48,273 nucleotides of DNA from NCBI GenBank assembly GCA_903921205.1, contig CAIXPF010000168.1:1-48273 (forward strand). Direction: 5' to 3'. This DNA comes from an uncultured Acidimicrobiia bacterium (GTDB taxonomy: Bacteria > Actinomycetota > Acidimicrobiia > Acidimicrobiales > CAIXPF01). The first letter of the stretch is position 1. Each line of letters starts with the position of its first letter. Of this stretch, positions 33,042 to 42,034 are shown piece by piece. Position numbers and translations under genes: made by a program. The notes beneath the pieces were generated by a model. It saw only the letters and a program-made list of their open reading frames with translations. It had not been told where the DNA came from and made no database searches.

Positions 33042-34202
33042 GTGCCCTCCGATCCCGACCCGACGGCAGTTCCCGACCGAGCCGCGGCGACCGACCCGAC
33101 GGCAGTTCTCCAGCCGACCGCGCCGACCGGCCCTACCGGCCCTACCGGCCCTACCGGCCCTGCCGGCCCGACGGAATCGTGCGGCGGTCGGTCCGGTCGG
33201 CCCGCCGAGCGGGCTCGAGCCGTCGGCCTGGTGCTCGGCGCCGGCGGCGTGCCCGGCTACGCCTTCCACGTCGGGGTGCTCGCTGCGCTCGCCGATCACG
33301 GTCACTGGGACGCCCGCAGCGCCGAGCTGATCGTCGGCACCTCGGCCGGCGCAGGGATCGCCTCGCTGCTGCGAGCCGGACTGTCCCCCGCCGACCTCTA
33401 CGCCCACACCCTCGGGCGGCGGCTGTCCCCCGAAGGCGATGCCCTGCTTGCCCGGCTGCCCGGCGCGGCGTGGGACAGCGGCGCAGAACGGCCGGGCCGT
33501 CCCGGACCCGCATCGGTCGCGCTCGCCGCCCGGGGCCTGCTGCGCTGGCCGCCGCGACCAGGGGTGATGCTCGCCGGGGCCCTGCCCCGTGGCCGGCGCA
33601 GCCCCACCCCCCTCGGCGATCGCCACCGGGCGGTGCACACCCGGTGGCCGGACGCTGCGCTCTGGCTGTGTGCGGTACGGCTCGGCGACGGCCGGCGCAC
33701 GGTGTTCGGTCGCGACGACCATCCGCCGCTCGACGTGGGCACCGCCGTCGAGGCGTCCTGCGCCGTACCCGGCCGCTTCGACCCGGTGGCGGTGGGTGAC
33801 GAGCACTACGTCGACGGGGGAACCTGGTCGGCCACCAACGTCGACCTGGTCGCGCGCCTCGGCTTCGACGCCGTGGTGGTCGTCGCCCCGCTGTCGACCC
33901 CACACCCGGTGGCGGCTACGCCTCGGCGGCTGGCGACGGGACGCCGTGGCGGGTCCGAGCCGGGCCGGCTGGTGTCGCGGGCCTACCATCGGGCCGTGCT
34001 GGAAGCCGAAGTGCGCCGGGTCGTCCATGCGGGCACCCCCGTGATCACCATCGAACCGACCGAGGACGACCTCCTCCTGCTCGACGGGCCCGGCCCCGGC
34101 GGGCGGATCGACGTGGCCGAAGCGGCCTACGCCTCGGTCACGGCCCGGCTGCTCGGCGACCGCGACCTCGCCGTTCTGCTCAACGCTCGGGTGCCGGCAT
34201 GA
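33042..34202 (+). CDS. Patatin-like phospholipase family protein
   Basis: A 386-residue protein. The first ~60 residues are low-complexity, with a [15 protein letters not shown] stretch. The patatin domain follows: oxyanion loop [19 protein letters not shown], nucleophile elbow [13 protein letters not shown] (GxSxG), [12 protein letters not shown], and [17 protein letters not shown] with the catalytic Asp (DGG). Patatins are serine-aspartate lipid acyl hydrolases. The chain is full length with both catalytic residues. Its stop overlaps the hemE ATG (ATGA), so it is the first gene of a coupled operon with hemE and hemY, an unexpected partner for haem synthesis. Confidence 0.87.
   Translation: MPSDPDPTAVPDRAAATDPTAVLQPTAPTGPTGPTGPTGPAGPTESCGGRSGRPAERARAVGLVLGAGGVPGYAFHVGVLAALADHGHWDARSAELIVGTSAGAGIASLLRAGLSPADLYAHTLGRRLSPEGDALLARLPGAAWDSGAERPGRPGPASVALAARGLLRWPPRPGVMLAGALPRGRRSPTPLGDRHRAVHTRWPDAALWLCAVRLGDGRRTVFGRDDHPPLDVGTAVEASCAVPGRFDPVAVGDEHYVDGGTWSATNVDLVARLGFDAVVVVAPLSTPHPVAATPRRLATGRRGGSEPGRLVSRAYHRAVLEAEVRRVVHAGTPVITIEPTEDDLLLLDGPGPGGRIDVAEAAYASVTARLLGDRDLAVLLNARVPA
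33131..33166 (+). repeat. 9-bp tandem repeat encoding Gly-Pro-Thr
   Basis: Four head-to-tail copies of CCCTACCGG (the last CCCTGCCGG) inside the patatin gene give a collagen-like GPT run before the catalytic domain. Confidence 0.85.
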
Positions 34203-35257
34203 CCGCCGACCTGAGCACCTCGTCGTTCCTGGCGGCCTGCCGGGGCGAGCGGCCGTCGCGCCGCCCGGTGTGGTTCCAGCGCCAGGCCGGGCGTTCGCTG
34301 CCGGAATACCGGGCCATCCGCGGCACCGGCAGCATCCTGCAGGCGGTGCTGGACCCGGCGCTGGCCACCGAGATCACCCTGCAGCCGATCCGTCGCTACG
34401 ACACCGACGCCGCCATCCTGTACTCCGACATCATGGTGCCGATCGCGGCCACCGGCTTCGGCGTGGACATCAAGGCCGGGGTCGGACCGGTGGCCGAAGC
34501 ACCCTTCCGCTCCCGGGCCGACCTCGACCGGGTCCGTCCGCTCGATCCCGACAGCGACGTGCCCTACGTCGCGGAGACCGTCCGCCTGCTGGTACGCGAG
34601 CTCGGCGTTCCGCTCATCGGCTTCGCCGGTGCGCCCTTCACCGTGGCCAGCTACCTGATCGAGGGCGGCCCGTCGCGTACCTACACCAAGACCAAGGCCC
34701 TGATGCTGGGCGACCCCGAACTGTTCGGCGAGCTGCTCGGCCGCTTGGCCGACCAGGCGGTGGCCTCGCTGCGGGCACAGATCGCCGCGGGGGCGTCTGC
34801 AGTGCAGGTCTTCGACAGCTGGGCCGGCGCGCTGCACCCGGCCCACTACGAGCGCTACGTGCTGCCCCACACCAAGCGGGTGTTCGCCGGGGTGGCCGAC
34901 CTCGAGATCCCCCGCATCCACTTCGGGGTCACCACCGGCGAGCTGCTGCCGCTGATGGCGACCGCCGGGGTCGAGATGGTCGGCGTCGACTGGCGGGTGG
35001 CCCTCGATTCGGCCAGAGCCCGGATTCCGGCCGGCATCAGCGTGCAGGGCAACCTCGACCCAGCGGTGATCCTGGCCGGCTGGCCGCAGGTCCAGGCGGA
35101 AGCCACCGACGTGCTGCGCCGGATCGGCTCGCACACCGGCCACGTGTTCAACCTCGGCCACGGTGTGCTGCCCGAGAGCGACCCGGACGTGCTGCAACGC
35201 CTCGCCGAGTTCGTCCACGCCCAACCGGTGGGCGTGGCCCCGGACGCTCCCCGGTGA
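34199..35257 (+). CDS. hemE: Uroporphyrinogen decarboxylase
   Basis: A 352-residue [23 protein letters not shown] contains the conserved substrate-binding Arg residues, [20 protein letters not shown] the essential Asp, [50 protein letters not shown] and the C-terminal [18 protein letters not shown] with the conserved His. It removes four acetate carboxyls from uroporphyrinogen III to give coproporphyrinogen III in the cytoplasm. It overlaps both the patatin gene upstream and hemY downstream by four bases, so the three are translationally coupled. The start ATG is fixed by the overlap. Confidence 0.96.
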   Translation: MTADLSTSSFLAACRGERPSRRPVWFQRQAGRSLPEYRAIRGTGSILQAVLDPALATEITLQPIRRYDTDAAILYSDIMVPIAATGFGVDIKAGVGPVAEAPFRSRADLDRVRPLDPDSDVPYVAETVRLLVRELGVPLIGFAGAPFTVASYLIEGGPSRTYTKTKALMLGDPELFGELLGRLADQAVASLRAQIAAGASAVQVFDSWAGALHPAHYERYVLPHTKRVFAGVADLEIPRIHFGVTTGELLPLMATAGVEMVGVDWRVALDSARARIPAGISVQGNLDPAVILAGWPQVQAEATDVLRRIGSHTGHVFNLGHGVLPESDPDVLQRLAEFVHAQPVGVAPDAPR

Positions 35258-36678
35258 CCGACGCCCGTCGGGTCGCGGTCATCGGCGCGGGCATCGCCGG
35301 GCTGAGCGCCGCCTACGACCTGACCCGGGCCGGGATCGATGTCGTGGTGATCGACCCGGCCGACCGCCCGGGGGGCAAGCTGCGCACCAGCCCCTTCGCC
35401 GGGGTCGACCTCGACGAATCGGCCGACATGTTCCTGGCCCGGCTGCCCTGGGGCGTGGGGTTGTGCCGTGACCTGGGGCTCGAGCCGGCGTTGATCCATC
35501 CGGCGATCGGGTCGGCCCTGGTGGTGCACGACGGCGGGCTTCGGCGCCTGCCCGAGGGCCTGGTGCTCGGGGTGCCGAGCGACCTCGAGGCGCTGCAGGC
35601 CAGCGGGCTGGTCAGCGAGGCCGGCCTGGCCCGTCTGGCCGAGGACCTGGCCCGCCCGGAGGGGCCGCCGCCGGACGACCACGGCGAGGACCGCTCGGTC
35701 GGCGAGCTGGTGCGCAGCCGGCTCGGCGACGAGGTCTTCGAGGTGCTGGTCGACCCGCTGCTGTCGGGCGTCAACGCCGGCCGGGCCGACGACCTCAGCG
35801 CCCAGTTGGGCGCCGCCCAACTGCTCGCCGCCGCTCGCCGCGACTGCAGCCTGGTTCGTGGGGCACGGGCCCAGATCCCTCCAGCCCCGCCGGGCGGCGA
35901 GCGGGCGCCGGTGTTCGCTGCCCTACCTGGTGGTATGGGCACCCTGGTCGCTGCGCTGGTGGACGCCATCGGTGCCGATCGGTTCCGGCTCGGACGCACC
36001 GTCACCGACCTGATCGAACAGCCCGACGGACGGTTCCGAGTCGCCACCGGGCCGGCCGCGGCCGGGGACGACGGCGCCGAGACCGTCGATGCAGTCGTGC
36101 TCGCCACCCCCGGACCGGTCAGCGCCGCCCTGCTCGGCAGTCGGGTGCCCTCTGCCGCGACCGAACTCGGGGCGCTGGCCTATGCGTCCGTCGCCATCGT
36201 CGCCCTGGCCTGGCCTGCTGCCGATGTGCCCGGCGACCTCGACGCCTCCGGGTTCCTGGTGCCGCGACGGGCGGGGCTGCTGCTCACGGCCTGTTCGTGG
36301 GCTTCGGCCAAGTTCCCCCACCTCGGCGCCGACGGCCTGGTCCGGCTGCGGGCGTCGGTGGGACGCAGCGATGACACCCGCTTCGTGACGCTCGACGACA
36401 CCGAGCTGATCGGCCGGGTGCGGGCGGAGCTGGCCCAGCTCATGGGCATCGAAGCCGAACCGGTGGCGATGCGGGTGCACCGTTGGATCGACGCCCTGCC
36501 GCAGTACCGGCCCGGGCACGCATCCCGGGTCGCCGTCGTCGAGGCCGAGCTGGCCGAGCGGCTCCCCGGGGTGGTGCTCGCCGGCGCGTCCCTGCGCGGC
36601 CTGGGCATCCCCGCCTGCATCGACTCGGGCCGACGGGCCGCCCAGCACCTGGTCGACCGGCTCGTGTCGACCACCTGA
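35254..36678 (+). CDS. hemY: Protoporphyrinogen/coproporphyrinogen III oxidase (HemY type)
   Basis: A 474-residue FAD-dependent oxidase: [28 protein letters not shown] is the dinucleotide motif, followed by [60 protein letters not shown], and the C-terminal FAD-contact segment [26 protein letters not shown]. In Actinomycetota this enzyme (also called HemG/CgoX) oxidises coproporphyrinogen III in the coproporphyrin-dependent haem route, directly using the HemE product, which agrees with the GTGA overlap with hemE. The GTG start at 35254 is set by that overlap. hemH/hemQ are not in the window. Confidence 0.92.
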   Translation: MTDARRVAVIGAGIAGLSAAYDLTRAGIDVVVIDPADRPGGKLRTSPFAGVDLDESADMFLARLPWGVGLCRDLGLEPALIHPAIGSALVVHDGGLRRLPEGLVLGVPSDLEALQASGLVSEAGLARLAEDLARPEGPPPDDHGEDRSVGELVRSRLGDEVFEVLVDPLLSGVNAGRADDLSAQLGAAQLLAAARRDCSLVRGARAQIPPAPPGGERAPVFAALPGGMGTLVAALVDAIGADRFRLGRTVTDLIEQPDGRFRVATGPAAAGDDGAETVDAVVLATPGPVSAALLGSRVPSAATELGALAYASVAIVALAWPAADVPGDLDASGFLVPRRAGLLLTACSWASAKFPHLGADGLVRLRASVGRSDDTRFVTLDDTELIGRVRAELAQLMGIEAEPVAMRVHRWIDALPQYRPGHASRVAVVEAELAERLPGVVLAGASLRGLGIPACIDSGRRAAQHLVDRLVSTT

Positions 36679-36679
36679 C

Positions 36680-36750
36680 CCCGGCCTGCGGCCCCGACCT
36701 GCGGCCCCGACCTGCGGACCCGGCCTGCGGACCCGGCCTGCGGACCCGAC
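36680..36750. repeat. 13-bp tandem repeat, five copies
   Basis: CTGCGG recurs at 36686, 36699, 36712, 36725 and 36738, exactly 13 bp apart, in units of the form CCGRCCTGCGGMC. The array begins immediately after the hemY stop and ends before the sortase leader. Confidence 0.9.
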
Positions 36751-36803
36751 CGGATCGGAGCCCGACCCGGTCCGACGGCGGCCCGATGCTGCCCGACCAC
36801 GTC

Positions 36804-36834
36804 GGGAGGAGTCCCCATGGCGAGGTCCTACGCT
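36804..36834 (+). promoter_or_regulatory. Competing start signals of the sortase gene
   Basis: GGGAGGAG (36804-36811) lies five bases before ATG 36817, a strong ribosome binding site. A TACGCT box (36829-36834) lies six bases before an in-frame GTG at 36841, the leaderless pattern. Both could be used from different transcripts. Confidence 0.5.
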
Positions 36835-37713
36835 GAAGACGTGCGGGATCCCAGCCCCCGGTCGAGCACCAGCCCGTCGAGCGAGTCCCGCTCGGGCATG
36901 CCCCCGACGGCGCCTGGCGCGCCCATCCGCTTCGCGCCGGGCCACCGGGCCCGCACCGTGGCAATCGGGGTCATCGTCGCCTCCGTCGTGCTGGTCGCCG
37001 GGGTGCTCGTGCAACGTGACCAGGCCGAACGATCGCGAGCGGCGGCAGCCGTGCTCACCGCCGACGACCTGCGTGCGGGCGGCTCGGCGACCACCGCAGC
37101 CGGCGCGGCCGGCGTGTCCGGCGTGTCCGGCGTGTCCGGGCCGGCCGCAACCATTCCGGTCGCGGCGGATGCCGGCGCGACCACATCCTCGGAGCCGGCC
37201 GGCCCGACGACCACCGAGCCCACGCTTCCCCGACCCGAGCCCCTGCCCCTCGACCCCTACGCCGACACCCCCGAGGTGGTCGTCGCCCGCATCGTGATCC
37301 CGGCGATCGGGCTCGACGAGGACGTCCACCAGGGCATGACGCTGACCGCCATCAACCGCGGACCGTCGCACTGGCCGGGTACGGCGCTGCCGGGGCAGCT
37401 CGGCAACGTGGTGATCGCCGGCCATCGGACGACCTACGGCAAGCCGTTCCGGGACCTCGATCGCCTCCAGCCGGGCGACCCGGTGATCTTCCGCACCGGC
37501 GAGGGCACGTTCGTCTACGCCGTCACGCGCACCGAGGTCGTCACCCCGGACGAGGTCCACATCGCCGACCAGACGGTCGCCTACACCTCGACACTGTTCG
37601 CCTGCCACCCGCCGGGATCCGCGGCCTACCGCATCGTGGTCCGCCTCGAGCTCCAGGGCGCGCCCGTCGCGCCGGGCACCGGCGGCCGGGTCGTCGGAGC
37701 CGACCCGGCCTGA
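36817..37713 (+). CDS. Class E-type sortase
   Basis: A 298-residue membrane-anchored transpeptidase. A basic N-terminal tail precedes one transmembrane helix (TVAIGVIVASVVLVAGVLV), then a low-complexity Ala/Thr/Pro linker of about 95 residues, then the sortase domain: RIVIPAIGLDEDVHQGM, GNVVIAGHRTTYGKPF with catalytic His203, STLFACHPPGSAAYRIVVRL with Cys263 and Arg272. The TLFACHPP context resembles the class E group common in high-GC Actinomycetota, which attach LAxTG-type proteins to the wall. No sortase substrate with a C-terminal sorting signal is in the window. ATG 36817 is chosen for its strong Shine-Dalgarno; GTG 36841 is an alternative. Confidence 0.88.
   Translation: MARSYAEDVRDPSPRSSTSPSSESRSGMPPTAPGAPIRFAPGHRARTVAIGVIVASVVLVAGVLVQRDQAERSRAAAAVLTADDLRAGGSATTAAGAAGVSGVSGVSGPAATIPVAADAGATTSSEPAGPTTTEPTLPRPEPLPLDPYADTPEVVVARIVIPAIGLDEDVHQGMTLTAINRGPSHWPGTALPGQLGNVVIAGHRTTYGKPFRDLDRLQPGDPVIFRTGEGTFVYAVTRTEVVTPDEVHIADQTVAYTSTLFACHPPGSAAYRIVVRLELQGAPVAPGTGGRVVGADPA
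37111..37137 (+). repeat. 9-bp tandem repeat in the sortase linker
   Basis: Three identical copies of GGCGTGTCC encode Gly-Val-Ser repeats in the linker between the membrane helix and the catalytic domain. Confidence 0.85.
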
Positions 37714-37825
37714 CCGCTCGGTGCCGATCCGTCTGGTCCGATCGGCAGTGACCGCGTCGGGTCGGCTGAGCGCACCGGGACCGCCGGGTCGGCGAAGCCG
37801 GCCGTGCCCGACGTCGGAGTCCTCC

Positions 37826-37831
37826 TAGCCT
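37826..37831 (+). promoter_or_regulatory. Leaderless -10 element (TAGCCT) for lnt
   Basis: TAGCCT, seven bases, ATG at 37839. Confidence 0.5.
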
Positions 37832-37838
37832 GGGCGCG

Positions 37839-39338
37839 ATGATCCGGGCCGTTCGGGCAGTTCGGGCCGTGTCGGCCGGTGCAGCGATCGCCTTCGCCAT
37901 GCCGCCGTGGGGATGGTGGCCGCTGGCCGTCGTCGGCCTGGCGTTGCTGCCGGGCCTCTTCGACGGGACCGACCGGCGGGGCCGCTTCTGGTGGGGCTGG
38001 GTCGTCGGTCTGGCCTGGCTGGTGCCCTCGACGGTGTGGGTCGTGGACTTCTCGATCCCCGGCTATCTGGTGACCGCCGGACTGCTGTCCTCCTTCATCG
38101 GGCTCGCTGCCGCCGCCCTGCCCGACGACCGCCGGACCTCCTATCTGGCGATTCCGGCGGTGCTGACGCTGGCCGAGTTCGCCCGCACCACGGTGCCCTT
38201 CGGCGGGGTGCCCCTCTCGACGCTGGCGATGAGCCAGGTGGCCTCACCCGTCGGCATGGTGGCGCGGGTCGGCGGCACCGTGGTCCTGACCCTGGCCACC
38301 GTCGCCCTCGGCATGGCCGTGGCTGCGGCTGCGGCGCGCCATTGGCGCCCCGCCCTCATTGCCGCCGCCGGCGTCCTCGCACTGGTCGCCCTGGCCCAGG
38401 TGGCCCCGAGCGGCGAGGACATCGGGCCGTTGGAGGTCGCGGTCGTGCAGGGCGGCGGACCGCAACGCACCCGCGCGGTCGACTCCGACGCCGACGCGGT
38501 GTTCGAACGCCACCTCGCCGCCTCGGCGGACATCGAGCTGCCGGTCGAGTTGGTCCTTTGGCCGGAGAACGTGGTCAGCGTGTCCGGCTCCCTGACCGGC
38601 AGCGACGAGGAGGATGCGTTGATCGGGTTGGCCGAGCGGGTCGGGGCCCCCGTCGTGCCGGGCATCGTCGAGTCCTTCCCCGGCGAGTTCTTCAACGCCT
38701 CGGTGGTGATCACCCCCGACGGGCGGACGGTCAGCCGCTACGACAAGGTCCGGCGCGTGCCCTTCGGCGAGTACGTGCCGCTGCGTGGCGCCATGGACCT
38801 GCTCTCCGGCGGGGCCGTCTCGCGCTACGTGCCGAGCGATGCGGTGCCCGGCACCGGACCGGCCGTAGTCGACACCCCGAACGGCACGATGGGCGTGGTC
38901 ATCTCGTGGGAGGTGTTCTTCGAGCGCCGGGCCCGTGACGCCATCAGCCACGGGGGCGAGGTCCTGATGAACCCGACGAACGGCTCGAGCTACTGGCTGA
39001 CCATCGTGCAGTCCCAACAGGTCGCGTCGTCACGGTTGCGGGCGCTCGAGACCGGCCGCTGGGTGCTTCAGGCGGCGCCGACCGGCTTCTCGGCCATCGT
39101 GTCGCCCGACGGCGCGGTCCAGCAACGCTCCGCCATCAGCGAGGCCGCGGTACTGCAGCAGACCATCCAGCGGCGCACCGGGCTGACCTGGTCGGTCCGG
39201 TTCGGCCCGTGGCCAGGACTGTTCGCCTGTGCGCTGTTGCTGCTCGCCGCCCACCTCCTGACCCGCCGTCGGCCCGCAGCAACGACCGACCCAGCCGCCG
39301 CTGCCGCCTCCGTCGGTGACCCGACCCCGGACCGGTGA
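37839..39338 (+). CDS. lnt: Apolipoprotein N-acyltransferase family protein (nucleophile position is Ser)
   Basis: A 499-residue protein with N-terminal membrane helices (GAAIAFAMPPWGWWPLAVVG onward), a periplasmic nitrilase domain, and a last helix (PGLFACALLLLAAHLL). The order and spacing match Lnt, which N-acylates lipoproteins after Lgt and LspA. Of the Glu-Lys-Cys triad, Glu243 (LVLWPENV) and Lys303 (YDKVRRVPFGEY) are present. The nucleophile position, 53 residues after the Lys as expected, reads VVISWEVFFERRARD: Ser356 (TCG at 38904-38906) where family members have Cys. The rest of the active-site region (LMNPTNGSSYW, RALETGRWVLQAAPTG) is well kept. Activity is therefore uncertain. Leaderless start. 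Confidence 0.87.
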   Translation: MIRAVRAVRAVSAGAAIAFAMPPWGWWPLAVVGLALLPGLFDGTDRRGRFWWGWVVGLAWLVPSTVWVVDFSIPGYLVTAGLLSSFIGLAAAALPDDRRTSYLAIPAVLTLAEFARTTVPFGGVPLSTLAMSQVASPVGMVARVGGTVVLTLATVALGMAVAAAAARHWRPALIAAAGVLALVALAQVAPSGEDIGPLEVAVVQGGGPQRTRAVDSDADAVFERHLAASADIELPVELVLWPENVVSVSGSLTGSDEEDALIGLAERVGAPVVPGIVESFPGEFFNASVVITPDGRTVSRYDKVRRVPFGEYVPLRGAMDLLSGGAVSRYVPSDAVPGTGPAVVDTPNGTMGVVISWEVFFERRARDAISHGGEVLMNPTNGSSYWLTIVQSQQVASSRLRALETGRWVLQAAPTGFSAIVSPDGAVQQRSAISEAAVLQQTIQRRTGLTWSVRFGPWPGLFACALLLLAAHLLTRRRPAATTDPAAAAASVGDPTPDR

Positions 39339-39383
39339 CCCCGAACCGACCGAACCCGTCCCGAATGCCGGCCCGACCGACAG

Positions 39384-39416
39384 ATCTCGATCAGATCTCG
39401 ATCAGATGTCGATCAG
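39384..39416. repeat. 11-bp tandem repeat, three copies, at the dtd 3' end
   Basis: ATCTCGATCAG at 39384 and 39395 and ATGTCGATCAG at 39406. The third copy spans the dtd C-terminal codons and the second carries the stop codon, so the array runs out of the coding sequence. Confidence 0.85.
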
Positions 39417-39839
39417 GACCGTGACCGGGCCGTCGTTGACCAGCGATACGGCCATGTCGGTCCGGAATCGGCCGGTGGCGACGGAGGCACCGAGTCGGGC
39501 CAGCTCGGCGACCACGGCGTCGATCAACGGCTCGGCCACCTCGGGTCGGGCGGCATCGATCCACGACGGGCGCCGGCCCCGTTCGGTGTTGCCGTAGAGG
39601 GTGAACTGGCTGACCACCAGCACCGCGCCGGTGGTCTCGGCCACCGAACGGTTCATGACCCCGGCCTCGTCGTCCATGATCCGCAGGTTCCACAGCTTGG
39701 CCGCCAGCTTGGTCGCCTCGGCCTCCGTGTCGTCGTGGGTGACCCCCACCAGCACGCACAGCCCCGGCCCGATGGCGCCGACCAGCTCACCGTCGACCCT
39801 GACCGACGCCTCCGTCACCCGCTGCACGACCGCACGCAC
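39402..39839 (-). CDS. dtd: D-aminoacyl-tRNA deacylase
   Basis: A 145-residue Dtd: [41 protein letters not shown], and the two catalytic signatures [18 protein letters not shown] (SQFTLYG) and [15 protein letters not shown] (the GPVT motif for the cross-subunit Gly-cisPro pair, here in NDGPVT). It removes D-amino acids, and glycine from tRNA-Ala, as a translation proofreading factor. Full family length. The GTG at 39839 has GGGGAG eight nt upstream. It is divergent from the glycosyltransferase operon. Confidence 0.95.
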   Translation of the reverse strand: MRAVVQRVTEASVRVDGELVGAIGPGLCVLVGVTHDDTEAEATKLAAKLWNLRIMDDEAGVMNRSVAETTGAVLVVSQFTLYGNTERGRRPSWIDAARPEVAEPLIDAVVAELARLGASVATGRFRTDMAVSLVNDGPVTVLIDI

Positions 39840-39888
39840 GTTGCCTACTCCCCGGTAGCTTCCTCCGGCCCAGAACCGACGTCGACCC

Positions 39889-39894
39889 TAGTGT
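39889..39894 (+). promoter_or_regulatory. -10 element (TAGTGT) for the GT4/methyltransferase/toroid operon
   Basis: TAGTGT, eight bases, GTG at 39903; near-leaderless. No other promoter is seen before the three overlapping genes. Confidence 0.45.
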
Positions 39895-39902
39895 GAGCAT
39901 TC

Positions 39903-41237
39903 GTGCCCGAGACCCCCCTGCGCATCGCCTACCTCTGCTACCGGGGCAAGCCCCACGTGGGCGGGCAGGGCGTCTACACCCGTCACCTGACCAAGGCGCT
40001 GGTGGACCTCGGCCACACCGTCGACGTGCTGGGCGGCCAGCCCTACCCGGTGCTCGACGAGCGCGTGCCGTTGGTGAAGCTGCCCAGCCTCGATCTCTAC
40101 AACGACCACTACCCGTTGCGGCCGCCGGGCATCTGGGAGCTGAAGACCTGGCCGGACTGGGTCGAGACCGCCGTGTTCATGAGCGGGTCGTTCCCCGAGC
40201 CGTTGTCGTTCTCGCTGCGGGCATGGCGCTACCTCGCCGCCCTGCAGCAGTCCAGGCCCGGGTTCTACGACGTGGTCCACGACAACCAGTGCCTCGGCTA
40301 CGGCCTGCTGGGCATCGAACGGGCCGGGCTGCCGGTCATCGCCACGATCCACCATCCCATCACCGTCGACAAGCGGCTCGAGCTCGAGGCGGCACGCACC
40401 CGCTACGAGCGCATCTCGAAGGCCCGCTGGCACGGGTTCACCCGGATGCAGATCCGGGTCGCCCGGCGGATGCGCCGCGTGATCACCGTCTCGGAGAACT
40501 CCCACCGCGACATCCAGGCCGAGTTCGCCGTGCCCGGTGAGCGGATGCAGGTCATCCCGGTCGGGGTCGACGTCGAGCTGTTCCGGCCGCTCGAGCACGT
40601 GGCGGTGGTCCCGGGTCGCATCATCACCACGGCCTCCGCGGACGTGGCCCTCAAGGGGTTGCGGTTCCTGCTCGAGGCGCTGGCCAAGGTCCGTGTCGAC
40701 CGGCCGGACGCCCATCTGGTGCTGATCGGGCGGCGCAAGCCGGGCGGACCCTCCGACCGGATCATCGCCGAGCTGGGCCTGGAGGACGCGGTGTCCTTCG
40801 TCACCGGCGTCGACGAGTCGCGCATCATCGAGCTGTACGCCGAGGCCGAGGTCGCCGTGGTTCCCTCGCTCTACGAGGGGTTCAGCCTGCCCGCGATCGA
40901 GGCGCAGAGCTGCGGGGTGCCGCTGGTCGCCACCACCGGCGGGGCCATCCCCGAGGTGGTCGGCAAGCACGGCGACACCGCGATGCTGATCCCGCCGGGC
41001 GACAGCGAGGCGCTGGCGGAGGCCCTGCGGCAGACGTTGGGGCGCAGCGCCGAGCTACGGAGCGGGATCGGGGCCCGGGGACGGCAACGGGTGGTCGACA
41101 ACTGGAGCTGGGCGGTGATGGCGGCCCGCACCGCCGACGAGTACCGCCGCACGATCGAGGACAAGCAGCGTCACCCGGGCCTGCCCGACCCCGGCGACGG
41201 CGGCGGGTTGTCCCGGCTCGGGCTCCGGCGTCGCTGA
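39903..41237 (+). CDS. GT4 family glycosyltransferase
   Basis: A 444-residue GT-B enzyme. The N-domain starts LRIAYLCYRGKPHVGGQGVYTRHL, the usual acceptor-side glycine loop; VITVSENSHRDIQAEF and VIPVGVDVELFRPLE form the hinge; the C-domain has LVLIGRRKPGG, and VVPSLYEGFSLPAIEAQSCG gives the E-x7-E motif that contacts the nucleotide sugar. It is a retaining transferase of GT family 4. A conserved acceptor cannot be named. Its stop shares a base with the ATG of the methyltransferase, so the next two genes probably act in the same pathway, perhaps making a methylated polysaccharide or glycolipid. Confidence 0.9.
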   Translation: MPETPLRIAYLCYRGKPHVGGQGVYTRHLTKALVDLGHTVDVLGGQPYPVLDERVPLVKLPSLDLYNDHYPLRPPGIWELKTWPDWVETAVFMSGSFPEPLSFSLRAWRYLAALQQSRPGFYDVVHDNQCLGYGLLGIERAGLPVIATIHHPITVDKRLELEAARTRYERISKARWHGFTRMQIRVARRMRRVITVSENSHRDIQAEFAVPGERMQVIPVGVDVELFRPLEHVAVVPGRIITTASADVALKGLRFLLEALAKVRVDRPDAHLVLIGRRKPGGPSDRIIAELGLEDAVSFVTGVDESRIIELYAEAEVAVVPSLYEGFSLPAIEAQSCGVPLVATTGGAIPEVVGKHGDTAMLIPPGDSEALAEALRQTLGRSAELRSGIGARGRQRVVDNWSWAVMAARTADEYRRTIEDKQRHPGLPDPGDGGGLSRLGLRRR

Positions 41238-42034
41238 TGTTGACCGTCGACTTCGATCGTCTGGGACTCGAGCCCGGCGACCGGTTGCTCGATCTCGGTG
41301 CCGGCTTCGGCCGTCACGCCTTCGAGGCCTTTCGCCGCGGGGCCACGGCGGTCGCCGTCGACCTCGGCCTCGCCGAGCTGCGGGCGTGCGCCGGCACCTT
41401 CGCCGCCATGGCCGAGGCGGGCGAGAGCCCGCCCGGTGCCAGCGCAGCAGCGGTGCAGGGCTCGGCCCTGCAGCTGCCCTTCGCCGACGCGGCCTTCGAC
41501 CGGGTCATCGCCTCGGAGGTCCTCGAGCACATCGACCGTGACATCGACGCCCTGCACGAGCTGGCCCGGGTGCTGCGAGCGGGCGGCACGCTGGCGGTGA
41601 CCGTGCCGGGCTGGCTGGCCGAGATCGTCTGCTGGAAGCTGTCCGAGGACTACCACCACCCTGCGGTGGAGGGCGGCCATGTGCGGGTGTACACCGCGGT
41701 GGAGCTGCGCAACCGGCTGCAGCAGGCCGGGTTCGAGCCGTTCGGCCTCGGCCGGGCCCATGGCCTGCACACCCCGTACTGGTGGTTGAAGTGCGCCGTC
41801 GGGGTCCACCGCGACGACCACCCGTGGGTGGCGGCGTACCACCGGCTGCTGGTGTGGGACATCACGAGCCGCCCGTTGCTCACCCGGGCCGCCGATCGGG
41901 CGTTGAGCCGGGTGATGAGCAAGTCGGTGGTCCTCTACGCCCGCCGCCGGCCCGAGCTCGCAGACCGGGCGAACGACCCGGCGCGGGGCCCCGGTACCGA
42001 CGCGGCAACCGGGAACGGCAATGTCGCTGCGTGA
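41237..42034 (+). CDS. Class I SAM-dependent methyltransferase
   Basis: A 265-residue Methyltransf_11-type enzyme: DRLLDLGAGFGRHAFEAFRRG is SAM motif I, AVAVDLGLAELRAC the acidic ribose contact, LPFADAAFDRVIASEVLEHI motif II/III, and ARVLRAGGTLAVTVPGWLAE motif IV. The C-terminal part (HVRVYTAVELRNRLQQAGFE, LHTPYWWLKCAVGVHRDDHP) is a helical cap seen in polysaccharide- and lipid-modifying relatives. It overlaps both neighbours, with the glycosyltransferase at its start and the toroid protein by 14 bases at its end, a tightly coupled operon. Confidence 0.88.
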   Translation: MLTVDFDRLGLEPGDRLLDLGAGFGRHAFEAFRRGATAVAVDLGLAELRACAGTFAAMAEAGESPPGASAAAVQGSALQLPFADAAFDRVIASEVLEHIDRDIDALHELARVLRAGGTLAVTVPGWLAEIVCWKLSEDYHHPAVEGGHVRVYTAVELRNRLQQAGFEPFGLGRAHGLHTPYWWLKCAVGVHRDDHPWVAAYHRLLVWDITSRPLLTRAADRALSRVMSKSVVLYARRRPELADRANDPARGPGTDAATGNGNVAA

